Source of the DNA: Syntrophomonadaceae bacterium
GTDB lineage: Bacteria > Bacillota > Dethiobacteria > DTU022
DNA: 5,258 nucleotides
Assembly (NCBI GenBank): GCA_007119335.1
Contig: SKPU01000006.1
Coordinates: 1-5,258, forward strand
Direction of reading: 5' to 3'
Shown: piece after piece, positions 1-4,455 of the stretch
How the letters are laid out: the number at the start of each line of letters is the position of its first letter
How positions within the stretch are numbered: the first letter of the stretch is position 1
The notes under the pieces: model-generated
What the model saw: the letters and a program-made list of their open reading frames with translations, nothing else
Told to the model about the DNA's origin: nothing
Database searches by the model: none
Translations under genes and position numbers: made by a program

Positions 1-1
1 A

Positions 2-274
2 TGGAACCGGTTCGGGTTTATGGTCAGCCCTATTGCGCCAGGCTGGCCCATAGAATATGGCTACGGCATGATGCGTTTTCAAATGCCGCGCCTATTCACC
101 CCTTTTCAACCGCTACCTGAAGTAATCGGTCATACCGGGGCCAGCGGCTCCTGGCTGTTCTACTGCCCCCGCTACGACATCTACATCACCGGCACCGTCA
201 GCCAGCTGCTGGCAGCAGCGGTGCCATTCCGCCTGATCCCGAAATTGCTTAAACTGATCGGCAAGCACTATTAA
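2..274 (+). CDS. Serine hydrolase of the beta-lactamase/penicillin-binding family, C-terminal part (gene starts before the window)
   Basis: The frame is open from the left edge, so this is the last 90 residues of a longer gene. The first internal ATG, at 20, should not be taken as the start. The visible part carries a YGYGMM stretch (residues 20-24) and then GHTGASGSW (residues 43-51). HTG matches the K/H-T/S-G box that lines the active site in class C beta-lactamase-like serine hydrolases. The following strand, LFYCPRYDIYITGTVSQ, is the usual next strand of that fold. The nucleophile motif (SxxK) and the tyrosine motif would lie upstream and cannot be checked. The family includes esterases, D-amino peptidases and beta-lactamases, so the substrate is unknown. 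It points toward the DUF1848 gene, and the two are convergent. I am confident of the family but not of the function. Confidence 0.8.
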   Translation, partial: WNRFGFMVSPIAPGWPIEYGYGMMRFQMPRLFTPFQPLPEVIGHTGASGSWLFYCPRYDIYITGTVSQLLAAAVPFRLIPKLLKLIGKHY

Positions 275-458
275 ATATCAATCAGTCCCCCGGCGAATAA
301 CACATCTTCTGCCCCTAAGGTTTAGCCAATCCACCTTGCTTAATCGAGAAATTCGGTAATGACTCGTGCTTAATTTGCCCGGTCGTTTCCTCCAGGGCTT
401 CGCCCTTTCAGAAACTCCCTTTAGGGGTCAGCCCCCGTGAAGCTCATCGATCCATTTT
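275..458. other. Convergent intergenic region with small GC-rich hairpins
   Basis: These 184 bases separate two genes that end toward each other. They hold two short GC-rich inverted repeats: AGGGC-TTC-GCCCT at 394-406 and GGGG-TCAG-CCCC at about 424-435. A looser pair, CCCCTAAGG near 314 and CCTTTAGGGG near 418, could fold over both. Neither hairpin has a proper T-tract on either strand, so they are weak candidates for a bidirectional terminator. I see no gene here. Confidence 0.35.
394..406. terminator. Possible terminator hairpin between convergent genes
   Basis: A perfect 5-base stem (AGGGC/GCCCT) has a TTC loop and is followed on the + strand by only TTTC. Its position between the 3' ends of two convergent genes fits transcription ending, but the poor T-tract makes this uncertain. 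Confidence 0.25.
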
Positions 459-1388
459 TTATCGACACTTAATTTCTTCAACCAGTTTATCTGACTCTTT
501 CTTTGAATAGCCCAAAAAAGCAGCTTCCGGATCGTGAGTGCTGTATATTGCAGCAGCCTTTTTTTTATTTATATTTGCATAGCAGTAGATACAACCATGC
601 GGACATGTGTCGTACTTGCCAATATCAGTGCTCTTGGTGCAACCACACTCTTTCCGAGTAGGGCTTTTCACACCATTGAAGCTGCCATCATAGTAAAGAT
701 TAGATATAGTTTGGCCATCTATACAACGGGCTTTTTTAATATTGCCACCGATAAGATAGTCGCCGCAACAAGTAAACATATCTATACCATGGTTAGCTGC
801 TATTTCTGAAAGTTTATTTGCCAGGCTGATCCGTTCTTCATCAGTTGCATCAGTAAAACTTACTTGATGCTTGGCTTCAAAACGCTTAAAATTTCGTGCT
901 ACCTTGCCATATTTAACAGCATAGCTGAAATAACAGCGCTTTACATAACCTTCCAACTGATTGCAAAGCCCTTTAAATCTCTGCACGTGATACTCTGAAG
1001 AGGTAACGCTGGAAAGCACGATCGGATCATAACGCCAATTTATATGCTCAGGTGAGTACATACGTGACAATTCTATAAGGCTTTCTATGGCATCTTCTGT
1101 GGGAACCAGACGAGATTCAAATTCTTGAGGTAATCCGGTAATGGTATAGTTAAACACAACCGGGTATTGCAGTTCTTTTATTTTCTGCAATACAGGCAAA
1201 AAAGGTCTGTAGTTTTTGGACCAAAACACAAAAGCCGAAACGTCTTCTCGCTTTAATGAAACAAGGTAACGCTGCCCGCCAAATGGATTTTCCCAGCCGG
1301 CAAAACCTTGTTCTAACCGGCGCTCAAACCAATCGGGATAAAATGCCGGTATGTCAGTCCGTCTTGAAACAGATATAATGCGACTCAT
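459..1388 (-). CDS. DUF1848 family protein with a C-terminal CX3CX2C cysteine cluster
   Basis: A complete 309-residue protein, close to the usual length for DUF1848 (PF08902). Family hallmarks are ISVSRRTDIPAFYPDWF near residues 5-21, FVFWSKN (53-59), FNYTITG (79-85) and NWRYDPIV (117-124). The C-terminal third is cysteine-rich: FTCCGDYL (C207, C208), C222, ECGC (C248, C250), then DIGKYDTCPHGCIYCYAN with C262, C266 and C269. The last three form CX3CX2C, the pattern that binds the 4Fe-4S cluster in radical SAM enzymes, here unusually at the C terminus. An Fe-S or radical-SAM-like role is inference; I know of no assigned reaction. The ATG at 1388 is supported by AGGAGAAAAGG at 1398-1408. The gene is separated from the next minus-strand gene by about 500 bases, so it is probably its own transcription unit. 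Confidence 0.88.
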   Translation of the reverse strand: MSRIISVSRRTDIPAFYPDWFERRLEQGFAGWENPFGGQRYLVSLKREDVSAFVFWSKNYRPFLPVLQKIKELQYPVVFNYTITGLPQEFESRLVPTEDAIESLIELSRMYSPEHINWRYDPIVLSSVTSSEYHVQRFKGLCNQLEGYVKRCYFSYAVKYGKVARNFKRFEAKHQVSFTDATDEERISLANKLSEIAANHGIDMFTCCGDYLIGGNIKKARCIDGQTISNLYYDGSFNGVKSPTRKECGCTKSTDIGKYDTCPHGCIYCYANINKKKAAAIYSTHDPEAAFLGYSKKESDKLVEEIKCR

Positions 1389-1418
1389 ATATAAAAACCT
1401 TTTCTCCTGCCTTCCTCG

Positions 1419-1455
1419 ATCAGGCTCCGGACTGGTGCCCGGGGTTCAAACCCCC
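1419..1455 (+). pseudogene. tRNA-Arg(CCG)-like 3' fragment
   Basis: The stretch resembles the anticodon and T arms of a tRNA. CTCCGGA at 1425-1431 fits an arginine anticodon loop (T33, anticodon CCG, purine 37), flanked by ATCAGG and CTGGT, which would pair fully if one C were restored on the 3' side. Nine bases on, GGGGTTCAAACCCC at 1441-1454 matches a T arm. No D arm precedes it and no matching acceptor strand or CCA follows, so it is not a working tRNA. It could be a decayed tRNA, the scar of an element that used a tRNA as attachment site, or chance. It lies just upstream of the DUF1848 ribosome binding site. Confidence 0.3.
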
Positions 1456-1468
1456 TGTATTATTTATT

Positions 1469-1615
1469 TTATAACACATTAACGAAGAGAATAAGACGGA
1501 TATCATTATCAGAGTACTCTATAGTGGCAGAAATTACTCCAAGCTTATTTAAATATTTAACTGTTCCAGAGGTTTTTATCTCTTTCTTTGTTTCTATAAT
1601 ATAAATCAAGCTATT
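1469..1615 (-). pseudogene. Short unrecognised open frame, probably a 3' gene remnant
   Basis: The frame is open for 48 codons, with residues such as SGTVKYLNKLGVISATIEYS and a hydrophobic end (RLILFVNVL) before a TAA. The composition looks like coding sequence: balanced charges and an amphipathic KYLNKLG segment. There is no convincing start, since only a TTG at 1609 is available and it lacks a ribosome binding site; a TAA lies six bases further up. I do not recognise the family. The likeliest reading is the C-terminal end of a broken gene; chance is the alternative. Confidence 0.2.
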
Positions 1616-1702
1616 TTAAGTATATTACAGCACAGCGCATTATTTGACAACAACTTGACGAAAGAGCTGATATTCGCTAGTAAAACATAAATACAAAGGG
1701 AA
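1616..1702. other. AT-rich spacer without recognisable content
   Basis: This lies between the short open frame and the DUF364 scrap. I see no gene, no strong hairpin and no convincing promoter in it. Confidence 0.4.
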
Positions 1703-1828
1703 CTACCGAACGGTAGAAGCCATTCCACAGTAGCGGCTCCAAACCGCCGTCCAAAAAGGCTTCACCCTTACCTCCTTCACCGGCGTATCCTCTTCGAGTC
1801 TATTTAGGATTTCTCGTAGTATCAACAA
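1703..1828 (-). pseudogene. N-terminal fragment of a DUF4213/DUF364-family protein
   Basis: Read from a TTG at 1828 this gives 41 residues ending at a TAG. The pattern REILNRLEEDTPVKEVRV followed by FWTAVWSRYCGMAST fits the start of the DUF4213 domain, the N-terminal part of DUF364 proteins: a short helix, then a strand with W-T-A-V and a G-(L/M)-A-(S/F)-T strand. Family members run to about 250 residues and carry a Rossmann-like C-terminal domain linked to heavy-metal or metallo-cofactor clusters; none of that follows here. A G-run lies a few bases upstream of the TTG as a possible ribosome binding site. It sits 56 bases downstream of the NifU-like gene on the same strand, as expected for a former operon member. 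The match is from memory of the family pattern. Confidence 0.5.
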
Positions 1829-1847
1829 GTCAACCCCCCATCCCTTC

Positions 1848-1873
1848 GGATTAACCGTCTTTATGGTTAATCC
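1848..1873. repeat. Perfect 9-base inverted repeat between nifU-like gene and DUF364 fragment
   Basis: GGATTAACC at 1848-1856 and GGTTAATCC at 1865-1873 are exact reverse complements, separated by eight bases. The repeat starts 12 bases past the end of the NifU-like gene. It could be a terminator, a transcript-end stabiliser or a protein-binding dyad. No T-tract follows on the minus strand, which argues against a classic intrinsic terminator. Confidence 0.5.
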
Positions 1874-1884
1874 TTACTTTCCGC

Positions 1885-2265
1885 TTACCTTTTAAATTTA
1901 TCAGGTCGACGAAGATAGTCCCAGATGGCGTAATGCAGCGCAGACGCCCCCAAGTTGGAGCAGTGCACTTTAGGATCGGGCAAGCCACCCAGGGCTGTAA
2001 GGATATCCTTATCGGTTATTTCCAGAGCCCCTTCCAGGGTTCTCCCGAAAGCCAGTTCCGTCAGCACACTGGTTGTGGCGATCGCAGCAGGACAGCCGAA
2101 TATTTTATATTTGATCTCACTTATCCGGTCATCTTGCACTTTAATATAAATACAGAGGTAATCACCACAGGAAGAATCCCCTATGGTCCCCACCCCGTCC
2201 GGCTCCTCTATCACCCCTATATTCTGGGGGTTTTTAAAATGCCGTAACAGCTTTTCGGTATACAT
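1885..2265 (-). CDS. NifU/IscU-like iron-sulfur cluster assembly scaffold protein
   Basis: A complete 126-residue protein consisting only of the NifU N-terminal (IscU) domain. The three cluster-binding cysteines are in their expected settings: C33 in DSSCGD (with D35, the conserved Asp), C58 in FGCPAAIATTS and C102 in VHCSNLGASAL, preceded by the conserved H101. An extra C38 lies near the first site. Such scaffolds assemble a transient 2Fe-2S or 4Fe-4S cluster using sulfur from a cysteine desulfurase and pass it on; no desulfurase is in this window. The open frame runs upstream to 2601, but the ATG at 2265 aligns with the family start (MYTEKLLRHFKNPQN) and has AAGGTGAG at 2270-2277, four bases away. 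The upstream frame is a NifX-like remnant. The context suggests Fe-S supply for the neighbouring metal cluster. Confidence 0.92.
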   Translation of the reverse strand: MYTEKLLRHFKNPQNIGVIEEPDGVGTIGDSSCGDYLCIYIKVQDDRISEIKYKIFGCPAAIATTSVLTELAFGRTLEGALEITDKDILTALGGLPDPKVHCSNLGASALHYAIWDYLRRPDKFKR

Positions 2266-2295
2266 GGCACTCACCTTATTCGTTTTGTTATATTT

Positions 2296-2484
2296 CTGCT
2301 CCGTATAAATACCAGGATTGGGACCGACATTGCCGGTTGCTACTGTATAAACAATGTACTCTGACAATAACTGTGCGCTTTGGTGGCCTGCTCTGCCTGA
2401 AACCCTTCGTCCTGTGCACAAATTGCCAGCTTCAATAGCTTCATCTCCATTCAAGTTTATTGCATCGGGGAACTCCTGGAGCTC
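2296..2484 (-). pseudogene. Truncated NifX/NifB-family (dinitrogenase iron-molybdenum cofactor type) remnant
   Basis: Between the metallohydrolase stop and the NifU-like start, the frame reads EFPDAINLNGDEAIEAG, then GRAGHQSAQLLSEY, then VATGNVGPN. This matches the second half of the small NifX-type domain (COG1433/IPR003731), whose typical pattern is N-x-AG-G-Q-AQ-L followed by (L/I)-x-TG-N-V-GPNA. The first half of the domain, roughly 50 residues, is missing: the fragment begins where the metallohydrolase gene ends. The last part (AF..L..AGI.VY in the family) is collapsed to PGIYTE. No start codon with a ribosome binding site is available. The frame stays open into the NifU-like gene, so a fusion is formally possible, but the NifU-like gene has its own start signal. 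NifX-like genes commonly neighbour COG1149 ATPases, as here. Confidence 0.65.
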
Positions 2485-3322
2485 AAAAAGTAAAAGTACT
2501 GCCTGCCCGGTGCTCCAGCAGACGTTCCCCAAAAGTCTGATAAAGGGCATATTGAGCCGCCCTCCCGGTGCAGTGGCAAGGTGCAAGTTTCTGCAAACCA
2601 ATTTTATGCAGCCCTTCCGCTATGGAGCTCAGCCGGGAGAGAGAAAGACGCAGCAAATGAGTCCCTCCCAGGACTGCATAGATTAATTTTTTGCCTGTAA
2701 GCTCCAAGGCGTACTGCAGAGTGTTAAACAGTCCGGAGTGCGCACAGCCGAGCACTACTATTACGCCCTGAGGAGCATTTATAATAATAGCCTGGTCATC
2801 TTTTAGAGGATCTTCCTGGGTGCCTTGATCGGTTTTTAGAGAAAGTTTGGGATCTGCTCCTTCTGGCTTTTCAAGCCGCGGTATTTCGCCGGTAAGTATT
2901 ATTCCCGGGGCAAGTTCGGTCCAGCTGTGGTTCAGGTGAAAATTAAAGCCTTGCTGCTCAAGCTCTTTTTGGCTCCAGGGAATACCGATGTACCTTTGGT
3001 TATACGGGCTGTCAACCCGATATTTGGCTCCAAAAACTTCCGGATGCGCATACACTGGCACAGAACCCGCGGTATTCACCAGAGCAGTCAGGCCACCCGT
3101 ATGATCATAATGTCCGTGACTTAACACCACTGCATCTATATCTCTAAGCTCTATTCCCAAAACTCTTGCATTGTGAAGCAGTGTTAAACCCGCCCCAGTG
3201 TCAAACAATATTTTTTGGTCTTGAAATGATAGTAACAACGCCAACCCGTGTTCCCCAAGCAAGCCGCGACTGCTGACGCTGTTTTCACACAGGGTGGTTA
3301 TTTTAACTGCCGTGGATGACAC
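2483..3322 (-). CDS. Metallo-beta-lactamase-fold hydrolase of the COG1237 type
   Basis: A 279-residue protein, normal for the family. The metal-binding motif HGHYDH (H69, H71, D73, H74) follows VVLS. Further ligand candidates are H195 in LGCAHSG, D176 in KDDQAII and H222 in LGGTH, with APCHCTG (C249, H250, C251) near the end. This layout is typical of COG1237 proteins, which are often named after the dihydropteridine-ribofuranosylaminobenzene 5'-phosphate synthase of methanogens, a label that is rarely tested in bacteria. Start choice: the longest frame begins at a TTG (3346) with no signal. AAAGGGAG at 3330-3337 sits seven bases before a GTG at 3320-3322, giving MSSTAVKITTLCEN, the usual family N terminus. 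There is no signal peptide, so it is cytoplasmic. It ends exactly where the NifX remnant begins. Confidence 0.9.
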   Translation of the reverse strand: MSSTAVKITTLCENSVSSRGLLGEHGLALLLSFQDQKILFDTGAGLTLLHNARVLGIELRDIDAVVLSHGHYDHTGGLTALVNTAGSVPVYAHPEVFGAKYRVDSPYNQRYIGIPWSQKELEQQGFNFHLNHSWTELAPGIILTGEIPRLEKPEGADPKLSLKTDQGTQEDPLKDDQAIIINAPQGVIVVLGCAHSGLFNTLQYALELTGKKLIYAVLGGTHLLRLSLSRLSSIAEGLHKIGLQKLAPCHCTGRAAQYALYQTFGERLLEHRAGSTFTF

Positions 3323-3329
3323 TGTATCA

Positions 3330-3337
3330 CTCCCTTT
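3330..3337 (-). promoter_or_regulatory. Ribosome binding site that fixes the GTG start of the metallohydrolase
   Basis: AAAGGGAG lies seven bases upstream of the GTG at 3320-3322. It overlaps the first codons of the longer TTG-started frame, so that frame's extra eight residues are not translated in this reading. Confidence 0.75.
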
Positions 3338-3385
3338 GTGGATCAAGAACTACTTAGTAAATCATTCTTATTTCAGTAAAAATTT

Positions 3386-3612
3386 TTAGGTTTTTTGCCA
3401 TAAGGCAGCTATAAAGCCTCCGTTTTCAGTATTAAACAAGCGGCTTTCTTCATCCATATTTATATTTTCCTGAATAGTGTCCGGTTTAATAAAAAGGCAC
3501 TCTCCTGTATTCACCAGATAAAGATCAGTTCTGTTTCTACTTGATCAACGAACCGGCCCAAAGCGGTTTCGTACCACCGGTCGTAACTAGAGGCAATTTG
3601 GTCAAAAAGCAT
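3386..3612 (-). pseudogene. Class I SAM-dependent methyltransferase, internally deleted and frameshifted
   Basis: A good start survives: AAGGGGG at 3621-3627, eight bases before an ATG at 3612. The first 33 residues begin MLFDQIASSYDRWYETALGR, the standard N terminus of UbiE/Methyltransf_11-type enzymes (F-D-x-A-x-x-Y-D-x-W-Y-x-T-x-x-G). After VETELIF the frame meets a TGA at 3511. A second frame then runs to a TAA at 3386 and ends GGFIAALWQK, which could be the last strand of the same fold, though I do not recognise this half with certainty. The SAM-binding core (DxGxGxG motif I and the following ~100 residues) is absent, so a deletion of several hundred bases is implied against a ~200-residue family. 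It lies 62 bases downstream of the regulator on the same strand and was probably co-transcribed. Confidence 0.6.
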
Positions 3613-3674
3613 TTGCAATACCCCCTTAAAGCCTCACCCATATTATTAATTTCTGTTTATTCGTAACTATCAAA

Positions 3675-4088
3675 TCAATCACTATATTCCTCAAATTCAC
3701 CTTTTAGATACCTGCTCTTCAGCAAAAATTCCTCCAGGGTATTAATAGTCTGAGTACTTACGGCATGTTCCATTAAACACGCGTCTCTTTCTGCAGTGGC
3801 CCAATCTAATTTAAGCACTTTGGTTAAAAACTCCAGCAAAATTTCATGACGGTATTTTACTACTTCAGCGTATGCCCAGCCTTTTTCTGTCAATTCTACC
3901 GGACCATAGCGGTTCTGCAGAATTAGACCTTTTTCTTTCAATATGCTCAAGGCTTGCGCAACACTGGCCTTGTTCAAATTAAGCTCAGAAGCAATATCGG
4001 TTACTCGCACAAACTTGCTTTGGTATGACAATCTTAAAATTGTTTCCAAATAATCCTGCATGGAGGCACTTATAGGCAAAGGACACAT
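3675..4088 (-). CDS. DtxR/MntR-family metal-dependent transcriptional regulator
   Basis: A 137-residue protein with the two-domain DtxR plan: a winged helix (about residues 5-70, with VTDIASELNLNKASVAQAL as the helix-turn-helix and RYGPVELTEKG as the wing) and a helical metal-binding and dimer domain. There is no C-terminal SH3-like domain, so the size fits MntR. By alignment in the head, the primary-site ligands would be D12, E15, H81, C104, E107 and H108 (from MQDYLET, YRHEIL and ACLMEH). C104 is at the position that is Glu in Bacillus MntR and Cys in DtxR, while D12 is MntR-like, so the metal (Mn, Fe or other) is open. The start is the ATG at 4088 with AGGGAG nine bases upstream; the longer TTG start at 4112 includes that site in its coding sequence. 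A 19-base dyad upstream suggests self-regulation. Confidence 0.9.
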   Translation of the reverse strand: MCPLPISASMQDYLETILRLSYQSKFVRVTDIASELNLNKASVAQALSILKEKGLILQNRYGPVELTEKGWAYAEVVKYRHEILLEFLTKVLKLDWATAERDACLMEHAVSTQTINTLEEFLLKSRYLKGEFEEYSD

Positions 4089-4121
4089 AAGAGTCAACTC
4101 CCTGAAGCACAACTCTGTTAG

Positions 4122-4140
4122 GGAATCCTAGCAGGGTTCC
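4122..4140. promoter_or_regulatory. 19-base dyad, candidate operator of the DtxR-family regulator
   Basis: GGAATCCT and AGGGTTCC flank a three-base centre; seven of eight positions pair exactly and the eighth is T/G. DtxR-family operators are typically about 19-base palindromes. It starts 34 bases upstream of the regulator's ATG and lies just past a possible -10 element, where a bound repressor would block transcription start. The sequence is not the classic DtxR or MntR box, so the assignment rests on symmetry and position. Confidence 0.45.
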
Positions 4141-4143
4141 AGT

Positions 4144-4149
4144 ATTTTA
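4144..4149 (-). promoter_or_regulatory. Possible -10 element of the regulator gene
   Basis: TAAAAT on the minus strand lies four bases upstream of the 19-base dyad in an AT-rich stretch. The -35 side is weak: a GTGAAA/TGAAAA-like hexamer sits 18-19 bases further up. The region is AT-rich, so a chance match is possible. Confidence 0.3.
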
Positions 4150-4261
4150 TTTTTAGATGTATTAACTTTTTCACCTTTATTCCTATAGAATTAAATTTTG
4201 ATACTGCTCCATTTACTGGCAAGAAACAATGCTATTTTTAGTAATCATCGTAAACTTGCAG

Positions 4262-4345
4262 GCAGTAGCAGGCGGCAAATTGGGTCTAAAATGCCAATTT
4301 ACGCATTGGAATCTATCTTACATTCCAAGGCAGTCCTGCTGCTGC
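4262..4345. repeat. Nested inverted repeats: two hairpins enclosed by an 11-base outer stem
   Basis: GCAGTAGCAGG (4262-4272) pairs with CCTGCTGCTGC (4335-4345), all Watson-Crick apart from one T/G position. Inside are two perfect 7-base hairpins in tandem: AAATTGG/CCAATTT (4277-4283 and 4294-4300, 10-base loop) and TTGGAAT/ATTCCAA (4306-4312 and 4322-4328, 9-base loop). The fold is therefore a three-way junction. On the + strand the one odd pair is a G-U wobble; on the minus strand it is an A-C mismatch, which slightly favours a + strand RNA although the flanking genes are on the minus strand. It matches no riboswitch or RNA family that I recognise. It could be a structured RNA, a small mobile-element relic or a binding region. 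Confidence 0.4.
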
Positions 4346-4358
4346 GATGTTGCATTAC

Positions 4359-4375
4359 CCGCATCTTTTCTGCGG
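4359..4375. repeat. Small GC-rich hairpin beside the nested repeats
   Basis: CCGCA and TGCGG form a 5-base stem with a TCTTTTC loop, followed on the + strand by a run of CGG triplets. It lies 13 bases beyond the outer stem of the nested repeats and may belong to the same structure. Confidence 0.3.
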
Positions 4376-4455
4376 CGGCGGCAGCGTGGACATGTAAGTT
4401 TATTAATTTACTTTCAATTATTTTACCAAAAATTTTATATTTAAAACTATATCGT

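Larger units (their letters stand above)
4213..4400 (-). pseudogene. Possible frameshifted zinc-ribbon gene remnant
   Basis: Joining pieces from two minus-strand frames gives a zinc-ribbon-like order. It runs TCPRCRRR from about 4395, then KMRVMQHRSSRTALECKIDS in the second frame, then FQCVNWHFRPNLPP back in the first frame, open to a TAA at 4213. CPRC and CVNW would be the two metal-binding knuckles, with the fourth Cys changed to Trp. The first shift falls in a GCCGCCGCCGC run, a plausible slippage site. There is no clear start codon or ribosome binding site. The same bases form nested inverted repeats, so a non-coding structure is the rival explanation. This is a tentative call. Confidence 0.22.

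Noticed and set aside
20..274. An 84-residue protein starting at the ATG at 20
   Set aside because: The same frame is open to the left edge and the content is the C-terminal end of a serine hydrolase, so the ATG is internal.
534..809. Plus-strand 91-residue open frame
   Set aside because: It is a shadow of the DUF1848 gene on the other strand, with no ribosome binding site or recognisable domain.
1419..1460. Selenocysteine tRNA, because of TTCAAA in a GC stem
   Set aside because: TTCAAA fits a T loop here with an arginine-type anticodon loop before it. The long acceptor stem, six-base D stem and long variable arm of tRNA-Sec are absent.
1885..2601. A 238-residue version of the NifU-like protein
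   Set aside because: The first part is the metallohydrolase gene read in another frame and the next part is the NifX remnant. The ATG at 2265 has its own ribosome binding site and fits the family start.
3323..3346. TTG start eight codons upstream in the metallohydrolase
   Set aside because: No ribosome binding site precedes it, while AAAGGGAG is placed exactly for the GTG at 3322.
4089..4112. TTG start eight codons upstream in the regulator
   Set aside because: The AGGGAG ribosome binding site for the ATG at 4088 lies inside this extension, and the family N terminus begins close to the ATG.
4129..4185. An 18-codon leader peptide starting at a minus-strand GTG near 4182, after AGGAATAAAG
   Set aside because: It overlaps the predicted promoter and operator, has no regulatory codon run, and could easily arise by chance in AT-rich DNA.
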